Of a stretch of 64,000 bases of DNA, positions 39,187-49,468 are shown one piece after another (within the stretch, counting starts at the first letter, position 1; each line of letters begins with the position of its first letter). The DNA comes from Arthrobacter globiformis (GTDB taxonomy: Bacteria; Actinomycetota; Actinomycetes; Actinomycetales; Micrococcaceae). The notes under the pieces were generated by a model. It had not been told where the DNA came from, ran no database searches, and saw only the letters and a list, made by a program, of their open reading frames with translations. Position numbers and translations under genes: made by a program. Location of the stretch: assembly GCF_003261175.1 (NCBI RefSeq), contig NZ_QLNP01000063.1, forward strand, positions 152,703 to 216,702, given 5' to 3'.

Positions 39187-41118
39187 CTACTTGCCCTTCG
39201 TGGGGCTCGGCGTCGGCGTCGGGGTGGGTGCGGGCGCCGGGGCCTTGGCCACCGTCACGGTGATGGCCTTGCCCTGCTCCACGAGGGAGTTGATCGGATC
39301 GCTCTGACCGGTCACCTGGCCCGGCTGGACCTGGGAGTTCTCCACCTCGGTGATGACGGCAACCAAGCCGAGCTCCTTGAGCGCTGCTTCGGCCTCGGCA
39401 CGGTTCATGCCGCGAAGCTCAGGCATAGCCACCTTGCCTGTGGACACCAGGATCTCAACGGTGCTCCCCACCGCCACCTGCTGGCCGGGCGCCGGCTTGG
39501 TGGTGATCACCAGGCCCGCGGGAACTGTGGCGCTGTTGGCCATGGTGGTGGACGGCGCACCCACCAGCCCCGCCTGCCGCAGGATGTCGCGGGCTGCCGC
39601 CTCCGTCCGTCCCGGCAGCGTCTCCGGGATCTTGACGGCACTGGGGCCCGACGAGATGTTCAGGACAATTTCCGAGTTCGGTTCCAGCGACGATCCCGCC
39701 GGCGGCGCAGTGCCAATGGCAGTGCCCTTGGCGACCGAGTCGTGCTGCACCCGCTTTATCTGCGGCCGCAGCTTCGCGTCGTAGAGCGCCTGCAGCGCCT
39801 CTGATTCGGAGAGCTTCTCCACCGCGGGAATCGCGACGCGCACCGGTTCGGCGGGCGGCTGGTTGAGGAAGTTGTAGAACCACAGGCCGCCGCCCGCCAG
39901 CACCAGGAGCGTGAAGATCACGAATGTCGTGATCCAGGCCCGACGGCGGGACGTCTGTAAGCCCGATCGCTCCCGTTCGCGGGGCAGGCCCAGCGGAAGT
40001 TCATCGTGCTCAGCCGTCTCGTAGACCGCCGCGGCCTCGGTGGGCAGCACGGACGCATCATCGTCCGTGTCCCGGGTACGGCGCAGGCGGCCCGCGGGAG
40101 CGTCGTCGAGGAAGCTGGCTCCGGTCGTGGAAAACGCTTCGGTGGGAGGCGTGCGGTGCGGCTCAGGAATGTCATTGGGGTCCGTCGGCGCTTCGCTCGG
40201 CGACAATGCCGGAACCGGGATCCCGTTCTTGGCGGCCCGCAGCGCACGGCGGAAGGCCGCTGCATCCTGGAAACGGTCGGCACGGTTCTTCTGCAACGCC
40301 TTTTCAAGCACGCTGTCCAGCGCTCCGGTGATTTCCGGATTGAAGTTGCTGGCGGGTTCCGGCTTCTCGCGGACATGCTGGTACGCCACGGATACGGGGC
40401 TTTCACCCACGAAGGGCGGGCGGCCGGTCAGCGTTTCGTACAGCAGGCAGCCTGCGGAGTACAGGTCGCTGCGCGCGTCCACTGCCTCGCCGCGGGCCTG
40501 CTCCGGCGACAGGTACTGGGCGGTGCCCACCACCGCCTGGGTCTGGGTCATGGTCGCGGAGGAATCGGCCACCGCGCGGGCAATGCCGAAGTCCATCACC
40601 TTGACCATGTCCGAGTTCGCGCAGTACATCACATTCGCCGGTTTGATGTCCCGGTGCACGATTCCGGCCTTGTGGCTGTATTCCAGTGCAGACAGGACAC
40701 CCAGCGTGTACTCCACCGCCTGGTCAATGGTGATGTCGCTGGCCCTGATCAGGTCCCGGAGCGTCTTGCCGGCCACGTACTCCATGACGATGTAGGGAAC
40801 GCGGACCTGGTCGTGCGCGTCGCCCGGTACGGTGTGTTCGCCCGTGTCGTAGATGGCCACGATCGACGGATGGTTCAGGGCTGCGACGGCCTGGGCCTCG
40901 CGCTTGAACCTGGCCTGGAACTGGGGGTCCCGGGCCAGGTCGGGGCGGAGCAGCTTGATGGCAACCGTCCGGCCCAGCCGGGTATCCAGGCCGCGGTGCA
41001 CGTCGGCCATGCCCCCGCGGCCGATGAGTTCCCCAAGTTCATAGCGTCCGTTCAGAACGCGCTGACTGGTCACCGGGATGTTGTCTTCCCGGTGTGACGG
41101 ATTTCGCGGCGTCGTCAC
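39187..41118 (-). CDS. pknB: Ser/Thr protein kinase PknB with PASTA domains
   Basis: 643-aa transmembrane kinase. Gly-rich loop LIGRGGMADV, Lys55 in VAIKLL, catalytic HRDIKPAN (155-162), DFG (176-178) and the activation loop MTQTQAVVGTAQYLSPE are intact. The juxtamembrane linker is acidic and disordered; the TM helix is at about 394-416. Three PASTA domains (about 425-630) are expected to bind peptidoglycan fragments, and a Pro/Thr tail follows. It controls cell-wall synthesis and division; PstP in the same operon is the counteracting phosphatase. Confidence 0.95.
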   Translation of the reverse strand: MTTPRNPSHREDNIPVTSQRVLNGRYELGELIGRGGMADVHRGLDTRLGRTVAIKLLRPDLARDPQFQARFKREAQAVAALNHPSIVAIYDTGEHTVPGDAHDQVRVPYIVMEYVAGKTLRDLIRASDITIDQAVEYTLGVLSALEYSHKAGIVHRDIKPANVMYCANSDMVKVMDFGIARAVADSSATMTQTQAVVGTAQYLSPEQARGEAVDARSDLYSAGCLLYETLTGRPPFVGESPVSVAYQHVREKPEPASNFNPEITGALDSVLEKALQKNRADRFQDAAAFRRALRAAKNGIPVPALSPSEAPTDPNDIPEPHRTPPTEAFSTTGASFLDDAPAGRLRRTRDTDDDASVLPTEAAAVYETAEHDELPLGLPRERERSGLQTSRRRAWITTFVIFTLLVLAGGGLWFYNFLNQPPAEPVRVAIPAVEKLSESEALQALYDAKLRPQIKRVQHDSVAKGTAIGTAPPAGSSLEPNSEIVLNISSGPSAVKIPETLPGRTEAAARDILRQAGLVGAPSTTMANSATVPAGLVITTKPAPGQQVAVGSTVEILVSTGKVAMPELRGMNRAEAEAALKELGLVAVITEVENSQVQPGQVTGQSDPINSLVEQGKAITVTVAKAPAPAPTPTPTPSPTKGK

Positions 41119-41121
41119 GGC

Positions 41122-42984
41122 TTATGGTCCGCTGGGCGAGCCGCTTGGAGTCGGCGTGGATGAGGGAGTAGGGATCAGTGCCTCGGACAGGTGGTAAGTC
41201 ACCACAGTGCCTGCGTCGACCTCCCGGCCGCTTTCGGGCTCGGAACGGACGAAGGTTCCGGCGTCCTGGCCGGGATCGCCGGGCTCGTCGGCGCCCTTTT
41301 GCCAGCGCAGACCCGCCTTCTCGATGGCTGACTGGACTTCGGACTCGCTGCTTCCCGTACCGATGTCCGGGACGGCGATCTTCTTCGGTCCCTTGGAATA
41401 GGTGACCTTTACGGTGTCGCCGGCCTGCAGCGGGCCGGACGGGTTGAGGTCCGTGACCGTGCCGGGTGTGGCGGGGTTGAAGACTTCATCGCCGTTGACC
41501 TTGAGCCCGAGCGCGATCAGTTCGGCGCGGACCTCGCTGTACTGCTTGCCGAGGTACGCGTCCGGAATGACGTTGATGGCCTGGGGGGTGGACTGCGTCG
41601 GCGTCGGTGTGGGCGTCGGCGTTGGAGTCTCCGACGTCTGGGTAGGCGTGGGCGTGGAACTGGTGCTCACGCTGCGGCTGGGTGTGCTCGACGTGGTGGC
41701 GGCAGGGCTCTGGCCCGGAAACAGGACGCCGCCCTGGCTCAGAAGGATACCGGCGACGGCGAACAGGACCAGCAGGATCAGGGCGATCAGAGGCCAGGTC
41801 CACGGGCTGCGCTTCCGCCGCTCGGGCTCATCGGCGGGTTCGCCGTCGTACGGTGCTGCGTACTGGTCCTCTTCCTGGTCCCAACTGCGCTCGGCGGCCA
41901 GGGCATCGGCACGCGACAACGTGCTCCCTGCCCGCGTGGGGGCGGCATCTGAGGGGCTCCCGGCGGCCGCAGCAGCGGCTCCGCCCGCGGCAGCACCAGC
42001 GGCTGCCGCGCCGAGCACGGGCAGCGCGGAGGTGGCCGCCGTCGGGCTTTTCTCCGAGCCGATCACCCCGGTTGGTGCCGTAGCGATATTGACCGGGGCC
42101 GTCATGGCACCGGTGCCCCCCTCGTATAGGAGCATGCCGGGGACAGCGGCGTGGGCTGCCGAGATATCACCGTTGCGGATGGCCTCCGCTGCCTCGGCCA
42201 GTTTGATGGCGTTGGCCGGGCGGTTCTTCGGATCCTTGGCCAGCATGGACATCAGGAGCGCCCGGACCGGCTTGGGCAGGGACTCCGGCAGGGGCGGCGG
42301 CGCATCGTTGACCTGGGCAAGGGCGATTGCGATCTGGGATTCGCCGGAGAACGGCCGGTGCCCGGTGAGGCATTCGTAACCGATGACGCCGAGCGAGTAG
42401 ATGTCCGAGGCGCCGGTGGCGGTCTGGCCGGTGGCCTGTTCCGGGGCGAGGTACTGGGCGGTGCCCATGACCTGGCCGGTCTGGGTCAGCGGCACCTGGT
42501 CTGCCAGGCGCGCGATGCCGAAGTCGGTGACCTTGACCCGCCCGTCAGGGGTGATGAGCAGGTTCCCGGGCTTGATGTCACGGTGCACCAGGCCCTGGGC
42601 GTGGGCCACAGACAGGGCGCGCGCCGTCTGCGCCATGATGGACAGCGTACGGTCCGGTGAGAGCACCTGCTCATGCTCGATGATGCTGCTCAGCGGCTGG
42701 CCGGGAACCAGCTCCATCACGAGGTAGGCGGAGCCTTCCTCCTCGCCGTAGTCGAAGACGTTGGCGATGCCCACGTGGTTGAGGAGCGCGGTGTGGCGGG
42801 CTTCCGCGCGGAACCGCTGGAGGAAGCCGGGGTCGCCCGTGTACTCCTCTTTGAGCACCTTGATGGCCACGATCCGGCCCAGGATCTGGTCCTTGGCCTT
42901 CCAGACTTCACCCATGCCGCCGATCGCAATACGCGTGGTCAACTGGAATCTGCCGCCGAGGGTGATTCCCGATGTAGGCCTCAC
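41122..42984 (-). CDS. pknA: Ser/Thr protein kinase, PknA position, with two PASTA domains
   Basis: 620 aa. Intact kinase: GGMGEVW loop, Lys42 in [17 protein letters not shown] (134-141), DFG (154-156), [11 protein letters not shown] long Ala/Gly/Pro linker precedes the TM helix ([20 protein letters not shown]) and a Thr-Pro tract. Two PASTA-like units follow ([40 protein letters not shown]), then a second Ser/Thr/Pro tail. Mycobacterial PknA lacks PASTA domains, so this is an extended form. Its end is three bases from pknB, and its start overlaps the pbpA stop. Confidence 0.93.
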   Translation of the reverse strand: MRPTSGITLGGRFQLTTRIAIGGMGEVWKAKDQILGRIVAIKVLKEEYTGDPGFLQRFRAEARHTALLNHVGIANVFDYGEEEGSAYLVMELVPGQPLSSIIEHEQVLSPDRTLSIMAQTARALSVAHAQGLVHRDIKPGNLLITPDGRVKVTDFGIARLADQVPLTQTGQVMGTAQYLAPEQATGQTATGASDIYSLGVIGYECLTGHRPFSGESQIAIALAQVNDAPPPLPESLPKPVRALLMSMLAKDPKNRPANAIKLAEAAEAIRNGDISAAHAAVPGMLLYEGGTGAMTAPVNIATAPTGVIGSEKSPTAATSALPVLGAAAAGAAAGGAAAAAAGSPSDAAPTRAGSTLSRADALAAERSWDQEEDQYAAPYDGEPADEPERRKRSPWTWPLIALILLVLFAVAGILLSQGGVLFPGQSPAATTSSTPSRSVSTSSTPTPTQTSETPTPTPTPTPTQSTPQAINVIPDAYLGKQYSEVRAELIALGLKVNGDEVFNPATPGTVTDLNPSGPLQAGDTVKVTYSKGPKKIAVPDIGTGSSESEVQSAIEKAGLRWQKGADEPGDPGQDAGTFVRSEPESGREVDAGTVVTYHLSEALIPTPSSTPTPSGSPSGP

Positions 42985-44435
42985 TTATTCAACACCGCCT
43001 CAAAAATTCTCTTTGCGTTCGGACTGGTTAGCTGTGCTCCGGCGGTGATGTCCACGCCCTGCATGACGACGGTGACGGACACTTGCGGATCGTTAGCCGG
43101 GGCGAACCCCGTAAACCAAGAGTTATTCAGGCCGTCCCCGAGTTCGGCGGTGCCGGTCTTGCCGGCGACCTCGACGCCGGGGACGGCGGCGCCGGAGCCG
43201 ATGCCCTCGCTGACCACACTGGTCATCCACTCGGTGATCTGTCCCGCGATCTCCGGCGTCGTGGAGGTCCGCAAAGCCACCGGCTTGGGTTCGTCGATCA
43301 CGCGGAGGTCGGGGGAACGTACGGCCTTGATCAGGTTCGGAGCCATCTGCACCCCACTGTTCGCGATGGCCGAGGTCATCACCGCGATCTGGAGCGGCGT
43401 CGCACGGACGTCGCGCTGGCCGATGGCGGACTGCGCCAGTCCTGCGTCGTCGAGGTTCGAGGGGAAAATGCTGCGTGCGTAGTCCAGCTTGAGCTGGTCG
43501 CCGAGATCTGAATTGAAGCCGAACTTGCTGGCCTGCTCAGCGATCGCCTTTTCCCCAAGATCGCGGGCAATACTGGCGAAGGGCGTGTTGCAGGACTGCT
43601 GCAGCGCGAACGCGAAGCTCGCTGTGTTCCGGGTGTAGCAGTTGCCGCCGGCGTAGTTGGGCAGCTGGTACTGGATGCCCGGGAAGCTCATCTGGGCCGG
43701 GTTGGGCAGCACGCTGTCGGCGTTGTACTTGCCGGATTTCAGGGCTGCTGCCGTGTCCACCAGCTTGAAAACCGAGCCCGGTGCCAGCAGGGCGCCAGTG
43801 GGGCCGCTGACCGAGGGGTTCAGATTGATGCCCGGGACCTTGATCGCCGCGTTGTAAGCAGCCTGCTCCTTGGATACGTCCTGGCTTGCGATGAGGTTGG
43901 GATCGTAGGAGGGCTTGCTGACCATGGCCAGGATGTTGCCCGTCTTGGGATCGGTCACGACGATCGATCCCCGCTGGCCGTCCGGAATGAGGTCGTAAGC
44001 CAGCTTCTGGATCTTGGGGTCAATGGTCAGCTCGACCGATGCGCCCTTGGGCTGGTTGCCCAGGAAGAGCTGTCCGATCCGGTCGAAGAAGAGCTGGTCC
44101 GCGCTTCCGGCCAGCTGCGCGTCCATGGCGCTTTCCAGACCGGTTACCCCGTAACTCCGGGAAAAGTATCCGGTCAGCCCGGCATACAGCTCGGGCTGGT
44201 TGTACCGGCGCTGGAACTTGCAGGATTCATTGCCCGGGACGGATTCGGCGATGGCGGACCCACCCACGAGGATCGCTCCCCGGTCATTGCAGTAGTTCTG
44301 CAATATGGCTCGCCGGTTCCACGGATTGGCTTTGAGCTCGTCCGCGCCCACCACCTGGACGTAGCTGATCGCACCAAAAATCAGGGCGAACATGGCGATC
44401 GCGGCGATCCATGAATGTCGAATGGCCTGGTTCAC
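42981..44435 (-). CDS. pbpA: Penicillin-binding protein A (class B transpeptidase)
   Basis: 484-aa membrane-anchored DD-transpeptidase. N-terminal TM helix ([19 protein letters not shown]), dimerisation region, and the penicillin-binding domain with SVFK (Ser221), SCN (Ser281) and KTG (Lys426). It cross-links peptidoglycan made by RodA. Its ATG overlaps the rodA stop by four bases. Normal length for actinobacterial PbpA. Confidence 0.95.
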   Translation of the reverse strand: MNQAIRHSWIAAIAMFALIFGAISYVQVVGADELKANPWNRRAILQNYCNDRGAILVGGSAIAESVPGNESCKFQRRYNQPELYAGLTGYFSRSYGVTGLESAMDAQLAGSADQLFFDRIGQLFLGNQPKGASVELTIDPKIQKLAYDLIPDGQRGSIVVTDPKTGNILAMVSKPSYDPNLIASQDVSKEQAAYNAAIKVPGINLNPSVSGPTGALLAPGSVFKLVDTAAALKSGKYNADSVLPNPAQMSFPGIQYQLPNYAGGNCYTRNTASFAFALQQSCNTPFASIARDLGEKAIAEQASKFGFNSDLGDQLKLDYARSIFPSNLDDAGLAQSAIGQRDVRATPLQIAVMTSAIANSGVQMAPNLIKAVRSPDLRVIDEPKPVALRTSTTPEIAGQITEWMTSVVSEGIGSGAAVPGVEVAGKTGTAELGDGLNNSWFTGFAPANDPQVSVTVVMQGVDITAGAQLTSPNAKRIFEAVLNK

Positions 44436-45886
44436 AGGTGTTTCACCGCCTCGGTGGGAGCGTCTGGGAGAGTCTGGGTAGTGTTCCGGTCCTGCCGGCT
44501 GCCTGCGGCTGTCACCGGAGCCGGCTTCTGCGCCTCAGGTGTGCGGCCGGGCTGCATCGGTGAGGTGTCCACGGGGCCGCGGGCCGTGTGCGAGATCATC
44601 AGCAGCAGGCCTACGATGATCCAGTTGGCCAGCAGCGAGGAGCCACCAGCGGCCAGGAAGGGCGTGGTGAGGCCGGTCAGCGGAATCAGCCGCGTGACGC
44701 CACCGATCACCACGAAGCACTGCAGCGCCACCGCGAAGGACAGGCCGCAGGCGAGGAGCTTGCCGAAGGCGTCGCGGGTGCCGAGGGCGGCACGGAAACC
44801 GCGGGTGAAGAGCAGCAGGTACATCATCACGATGGCGAACAGGCCGATCAGGCCCAGTTCCTCGCCGAAGGAGGCGATGATCATGTCGCTGTTGGCGAAC
44901 GGCACCAGGTTGGGCCGGCCCTGTCCGAGGCCGGTGCCTACGAGCCCGCCGCTGGCCATGCCGAACAGGCCTTCCACGATCTGGCCGCTGCCGCCGGGGG
45001 ACCGCCCGAAGACTTCCTCGGTGAAGGCATTGAGCCAGCTGTCGATGCGCAGGCCAACGTGTGAGAAGACCTTGGACGCCACGAAGCCGCCGCCGAGGAT
45101 CAGGGTGAGGCCGATGACCACCCAGCTGATGCGGCTGGTGGCCACGTAGATCATCACGATGAACAGGCCGAAGAACAGCACGGACGATCCGAGGTCCCGC
45201 TGGAAGATCAGCACGCCGATGCTTACCAGCCAGGCCGTGATCATGGGTCCCATGTCCTTGAACCGGGGGAACTGCATGGGCCCGATCTTGCGGCCGGCCA
45301 GCATGATGAGGTCGCGGTTCGAGGAAAGATATCCGGCAAAGAATATGGCGAGGGTGATCTTGGCGACCTCACCTGGCTGGAAGGTCATCGGGCCGAGGCG
45401 AATCCACACCCGGGCGCCGAGGATCTCGCCGGCGGAGATGCCGGGGACCAGCGGAAGTATCAGGAGCAGGGCGCTGACGGCCAGGGAGATGTAGGTGAAG
45501 CGGCGCAGGACACGGTGGTCCTTGAGGAACCAGATCACCGCGATGGCCACGGCCATGGCGATGACGGTCCAGCGCAGCTGGTTGTTGCCGGTGTCGTCAC
45601 CCGGAGCGTCGAGCCGGTGGATCATCGCCAGGCCGAGGCCGTTCAGGGCAACGACCAGCGGAAGTATTACCGGATCGGCATACTTGGCGCGGAGCCGGAG
45701 GACCACATGGAACACCAGGGACGCAACGGCGAGCAGGCTGGACTGGAACCAGAAGTCCGTGTCCAGCGAGGTCTGTTCGTCGATGCTGATTAGCGCGTTG
45801 GCGCCGATGCTGACCGACAGGGCGAGCACCAGCAACAGCAGTTCCACGTTGCGCCGGGGTTTGGGCATGGTGTCGGCGTGGCTCAT
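44432..45886 (-). CDS. rodA: SEDS glycosyltransferase RodA/FtsW
   Basis: 484 aa with about ten to twelve TM helices. SEDS motifs are present: GARVWIRLGPMTFQPGEVAK, the catalytic Asp in FQRDLGSSVLFF and GLPLTG-like RLIPLTGLTTPFLAAGGSS near the end. It polymerises lipid II together with PbpA. A disordered cytoplasmic C terminus with several Thr residues is a possible kinase target. Overlaps both neighbours by four bases. Confidence 0.95.
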   Translation of the reverse strand: MSHADTMPKPRRNVELLLLVLALSVSIGANALISIDEQTSLDTDFWFQSSLLAVASLVFHVVLRLRAKYADPVILPLVVALNGLGLAMIHRLDAPGDDTGNNQLRWTVIAMAVAIAVIWFLKDHRVLRRFTYISLAVSALLLILPLVPGISAGEILGARVWIRLGPMTFQPGEVAKITLAIFFAGYLSSNRDLIMLAGRKIGPMQFPRFKDMGPMITAWLVSIGVLIFQRDLGSSVLFFGLFIVMIYVATSRISWVVIGLTLILGGGFVASKVFSHVGLRIDSWLNAFTEEVFGRSPGGSGQIVEGLFGMASGGLVGTGLGQGRPNLVPFANSDMIIASFGEELGLIGLFAIVMMYLLLFTRGFRAALGTRDAFGKLLACGLSFAVALQCFVVIGGVTRLIPLTGLTTPFLAAGGSSLLANWIIVGLLLMISHTARGPVDTSPMQPGRTPEAQKPAPVTAAGSRQDRNTTQTLPDAPTEAVKHL

Positions 45887-47673
45887 TGGCCCCCCTCACA
45901 GGTTGCGGTTGGGGTGGGTGCGGCCGAGGCTCCGGCTGTTGCCGATGGCGTCGGCTTGGCGGTTGCGGTCGCCTTCGGGGTCGTGGCCGTAGGCTTCGGA
46001 GTGGCGGAGGCCTTGGCTGCGCCTGATGCCGTAGCCCTCGCCGAGGCCGAGGCGGTGGCCGTCGGAGACGGAGTCAAGCACTCATCCGAGGGTGCGGTGC
46101 TTCCCGTGCGCTCAAGGTTCTTGACGATCCGCTGGGCATCGTACAGATCCCGCGCGGGGACCGTCTGGCGGACCCGCTGCTGCGAGAACTGGGGCAGCGA
46201 ATCCATCCGGATGTCCGTGACCGCTTCCAGGTTTGAGAGCTGGATGGGGCCGAGGCGCTGGGAGACGCCGTTGAAGATGGCCACCCGCTGGTCGAATTCA
46301 CCGATGTAGTAGCGCGTCTGGGTCCAGGCGTAACCGAGCCAGAGTCCGACGGCCAGGACCAGGAGTGCGGCGCCCGCAATTCCCAGGGTAAGCCAGCGGC
46401 GCGGGCGCCTCGCGGGCGTGAATTCCTCGGACTCTTCGCGGGCATGGTCTGACTTGTGCGTCAGGACGGTTGCCGCGCGGCGCGCGACGGTGCGGCCAGC
46501 AATGGTGGGGATGGAACCGGTCTCGGCAGCAGCGACAGCTGCACCCACGAGGATGTGGGGCCGGGAGGACAGTTCCTCGCGCAGTACCTCCGCGGACAGA
46601 TGCTCGCCCAGATGTGGATCGGTGCTGGTAGCCGGTTCGTTCGACGGCGGTTTGCCGGCATCCTCGCTTGTCTCGTCGGCCCCGGATGTCCGGGCGGGGC
46701 CGGAGTTGCCGGACGTGGGTACTGCGGCTTGCGGGGCGGAAGAGTCCGTGGATCCAGGGTTCGATTCCGTTGCCGCCGAGCCGGCCGGGCCGGAAATCGG
46801 GGCGGCGGCTGGCTCATCCGGGGCCGCGGCCTTCGTCCCGGTAATCGCTTGCGGTTGTTCGGCGTCAGGGACGATGTCGACGGCGGCCGTGCTGACGTCG
46901 TCGGGCGTTTCCTCCACGATTTCCACCATGACAACGGTGACGTTGTCCGGTGCGCCCGCCTCGAGGGTGAGGTCAACGAGGGTCTCGACGCATTCGCTCA
47001 GATTCGGCGTTTCCCGCACGGTGCGCTCCACGACGTGGCCCGCGACGTAATTCAGACCGTCGGAGCAGAGCAGCCAGCGCTCTCCGGGCTGCACCTCGAT
47101 GGTGGCGAGGTCCAGTTCGGGGCTCGCATCGACGTCACCGAGGACTCGCATCAGGACGTTCTTGTGCGGATGGGTTTCTGCTTCTTCGGGGCGCAGCCGG
47201 CCCTCGTCGATGAGGCGCTGAACGAAAGTGTGGTCAATGCTGATCTGCTCGAACTCGCCGTCGCGCAGGCGGTAGGCGCGGGAGTCGCCGATGTGGGCGA
47301 AATGGAGCTTGCCCTCGGCCAGCAGCAGGGCAGTCACGGTGGTGCCCATGCCCGCCAGCTTGGGATTGATGTGAACGAGCTCCGAGAGCAGCGAGTTGGC
47401 GGTCTGGATCTCGTCGGCCAGCACGGTGCCGGCGTCATCATCGTAGTCGTCGGTGTCCAGGTGGATCATGTCCAGGACAGTGGCGGCGGAAGCAACATCG
47501 CCGCCGGCGTGGCCGCCCATGCCGTCCGCCACGACGGCCAGATGCCGTCCCACGTAGGCGGAGTCGTCGTTCTTCGCGCGGATGCGGCCGACGTCAGAAC
47601 GCGCCGCATAGCGCAGGATGAGGGGCCGAGGCGAGGCTGGCACCTCGCCCGCGGGTATGTCCGGAGCGGCCAT
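45883..47673 (-). CDS. pstP: PP2C-type Ser/Thr phosphatase PstP
   Basis: 596-aa membrane phosphatase that reverses PknA/PknB phosphorylation. The N-terminal PP2C domain has VVADGMGGHAGGDVAS, GMGTTVTALLL, AHIGDSRAYRL, LLCSDGLNYV and DNVTVV, with all metal-binding Asp residues. A very long Pro/Ala/Ser linker (about residues 240-410) precedes one TM helix (WLTLGIAGAALLVLAVGLWLG) and an outer domain ending in a Thr/Ala/Pro-rich tail. Outer tail and linker are longer than in M. tuberculosis PstP. Confidence 0.94.
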   Translation of the reverse strand: MAAPDIPAGEVPASPRPLILRYAARSDVGRIRAKNDDSAYVGRHLAVVADGMGGHAGGDVASAATVLDMIHLDTDDYDDDAGTVLADEIQTANSLLSELVHINPKLAGMGTTVTALLLAEGKLHFAHIGDSRAYRLRDGEFEQISIDHTFVQRLIDEGRLRPEEAETHPHKNVLMRVLGDVDASPELDLATIEVQPGERWLLCSDGLNYVAGHVVERTVRETPNLSECVETLVDLTLEAGAPDNVTVVMVEIVEETPDDVSTAAVDIVPDAEQPQAITGTKAAAPDEPAAAPISGPAGSAATESNPGSTDSSAPQAAVPTSGNSGPARTSGADETSEDAGKPPSNEPATSTDPHLGEHLSAEVLREELSSRPHILVGAAVAAAETGSIPTIAGRTVARRAATVLTHKSDHAREESEEFTPARRPRRWLTLGIAGAALLVLAVGLWLGYAWTQTRYYIGEFDQRVAIFNGVSQRLGPIQLSNLEAVTDIRMDSLPQFSQQRVRQTVPARDLYDAQRIVKNLERTGSTAPSDECLTPSPTATASASARATASGAAKASATPKPTATTPKATATAKPTPSATAGASAAPTPTATCEGGQ

Positions 47674-47675
47674 GG

Positions 47676-48158
47676 CTACGGCCTCAATTCAATGACCGTC
47701 TTGCCGATTCTCACGGGTACACCAAGGTCCACGGGCAGGGCCCTGGTGAGCTGCTGTTCGGCCAGATAGGTGCCGTTGGTGGAGCCGAGGTCCTCGATGA
47801 ACCAGCGGCTTCCCTGTGGAAAGAGCCGGGCGTGCCTGCCGGAAGCGTAGTCATCCTCGAGTACCAGTGTGGCCTCCTGCGCGCGTCCCAGGAGGATGGG
47901 GCTGGCAGCGAGCGGGACCGTACGGCCCTTGAGCGGGCCTTCGGTGACAAGCAGCTGGCGGGCCTGCTGCTTTGCCGGTGCGGGGGCCGGTTCGGCCAGT
48001 TCCGGGTTCTTCCGCACCTGCCTAGCCGTGGGGGCGCCGGTGGCCGCCTTGCGGCCAATCATGAGGTCGCGCCGCATGGCGGAGACGATGCTGAAGATGA
48101 GAACCCAGAGAAGAAGCAGGAACCCGAAGCGCAGGGCTGTGATGGTCAGTTCGCTCAT
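47676..48158 (-). CDS. fhaB: FHA-domain protein FhaB/FipA
   Basis: 160 aa. An N-terminal hydrophobic helix (LRFGFLLLLWVLIFSIVSAM) anchors it; the C-terminal FHA domain has SPILLGRAQEATLVLEDDYASGRHARL and DLGSTNGTYL, so the phosphothreonine-binding Arg/Ser/His/Asn residues are present. In mycobacteria it couples kinase signals to the divisome. It lies two bases before pstP and overlaps fhaA by four. Confidence 0.94.
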   Translation of the reverse strand: MSELTITALRFGFLLLLWVLIFSIVSAMRRDLMIGRKAATGAPTARQVRKNPELAEPAPAPAKQQARQLLVTEGPLKGRTVPLAASPILLGRAQEATLVLEDDYASGRHARLFPQGSRWFIEDLGSTNGTYLAEQQLTRALPVDLGVPVRIGKTVIELRP

Positions 48159-48904
48159 GGGCGGCCGCCATTGTTGGCGGGCAGGAGGCGGAAGATGATT
48201 TTGGTCCGTCCCATCGTGATGGTGGAGCCATCGGTGAGCTCCATGCTGCCGGCCACTTTGTGTCCGTTGACGTAGCTGCCGTTGGTGGAGCCCAGGTCGA
48301 CAGCGGTGGTGGTGCCGCTGTGGGTCTGGATTTCCAGATGCCGGCGGGAGACTCCGGTGTCGTCCACCAGGATGTCAGCCTCTGATGAACGGCCCAGAAC
48401 GACGGAGGGTGCATTGAGTGAATACCGCTGTCCGTCGATGTCCAGGACTGGCTGGAGGCGGACGGGCTGGCGGCTCGGCGCTGCCGGCACATTAGCCCGC
48501 GGAGCAGCCGGCGCGGGCGCCGCTGAACCGGAGGACTTTTCGGTTTTGGAGGTGATCTCGAAGTCGCCGGCCCGGTGGGATTCGTCCCGGCGGAAAGAAA
48601 TGCGGACCGGTCCCTGCAGGATGTAGCCCTGGCTGCGGACATGGTTGATCACGACGTCGCAGAGTTCCTCGGCCAGGGGAGTTCCCCATTCCTGGGCGCG
48701 CTGAAAATCCTCGTCACTCAGGAGCACGTCGAAAATGTTGGGCACTAGAGTGCGTCCGGCGGCGATGGTGATGGCCTTGTGGTCTACTTCGCGGCGGAGG
48801 CGGCTCGCGATTTCCACGGGCTCAACCTGGGCTTTGGAGCCGGTGGAGAAGACGCCGCGGACGGCCTTTTCAATGCCGCGTTCGACCTTGTCCAGCAAAC
48901 CCAT
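48155..48904 (-). CDS. fhaA: FHA-domain protein FhaA with N-terminal DUF3662 domain
   Basis: 249 aa. DUF3662 domain at the N terminus (GLLDKVERGIEKAVRGVFSTG, then TLVPNIFDVLLSDEDF and HVRSQGYILQGPVRISFRRD), a short Ala/Pro linker, and a C-terminal FHA domain with VLGRSSEADILVDDTGVSRRHLEI and DLGSTNGSYVNG. In M. tuberculosis FhaA binds the phosphorylated MviN pseudokinase; the equivalent partner here is the protein at 2723-4447. First gene of the operon; its promoter must lie in the 404-base region upstream. Confidence 0.94.
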   Translation of the reverse strand: MGLLDKVERGIEKAVRGVFSTGSKAQVEPVEIASRLRREVDHKAITIAAGRTLVPNIFDVLLSDEDFQRAQEWGTPLAEELCDVVINHVRSQGYILQGPVRISFRRDESHRAGDFEITSKTEKSSGSAAPAPAAPRANVPAAPSRQPVRLQPVLDIDGQRYSLNAPSVVLGRSSEADILVDDTGVSRRHLEIQTHSGTTTAVDLGSTNGSYVNGHKVAGSMELTDGSTITMGRTKIIFRLLPANNGGRP

Positions 48905-49308
48905 GGTCCTCTCCTTTCCTTGTTGCTGAGGGACAGCACGTCCCGTGGAACTCGTTCTGGCGATGCGGTCACAACGAAGCTCATGACAAAACGCCTGCCC
49001 GCCGGAAGCGGGCCCCTATGTATCCGATACTACTTGCCACGTCTGCGAAAGACCTTAATCCACAACGCGCCGGGAACCCGATTCGTTCACGTTTCTTCGG
49101 TGGATGTGGGGGCGATCACAGGCCCAGACCTTGCCTCCGTAGTGGCGTCGACGGCTGTCGCAACCGCGGCACTGACGGGGAAAAACATGCCGCAAGGGGG
49201 CTGCAATGCCCCGATTAGGAATTTGCGGGGAATGTCCGTTATGCTTGATCTCGCTGCTTTCACGAGGTGCACAACCGGATTCCGGTTGGGCGAAGTGGAA
49301 GAAGTTGC
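48905..49308. other. Intergenic region between fhaA and tRNA-Leu
   Basis: 404 bases that should hold the divergent promoters of the fhaA operon and tRNA-Leu. I could not fix -35/-10 pairs with confidence, and saw no gene or conserved RNA. Confidence 0.5.
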
Positions 49309-49391
49309 GCGCGAGTGGCGGAACGGCAGACGCGCTGGCTTCAGGTGCCAGTGTCCGAAAGGGCGTGGGGGTTCAAATCCCCCCTCGCGCA
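49309..49391 (+). tRNA. tRNA-Leu (anticodon CAG)
   Basis: 83-base class II cloverleaf. The acceptor GCGCGAG pairs with CTCGCGC, the anticodon CAG lies at 49342-49344, a long variable arm TGTCCGAAAGGGCGT follows, the T arm is GGGGGTTCAAATCCCCC, and the discriminator is A. CCA is not encoded. Same location as leuT in mycobacteria. Confidence 0.97.
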
Positions 49392-49399
49392 CGCATCAG

Positions 49400-49436
49400 A
49401 ACCCCGGGAAATCGATGATTTCCCGGGGTTCTTTCT
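49400..49436 (+). terminator. Terminator after tRNA-Leu
   Basis: AACCCCGGGAAATC pairs with GATTTCCCGGGGTT around a three-base centre, followed by CTTTCTTGTT. Confidence 0.88.
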
Positions 49437-49468
49437 TGTTTTCGGGCCTGGGTGGGTTAGCCGGTCCC

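Noticed and set aside
41590-41660. Short-period repeat that could suggest a CRISPR or minisatellite
   Set aside because: It is the Thr-Pro coding tract of the PknA-position kinase; no spacer-repeat structure.
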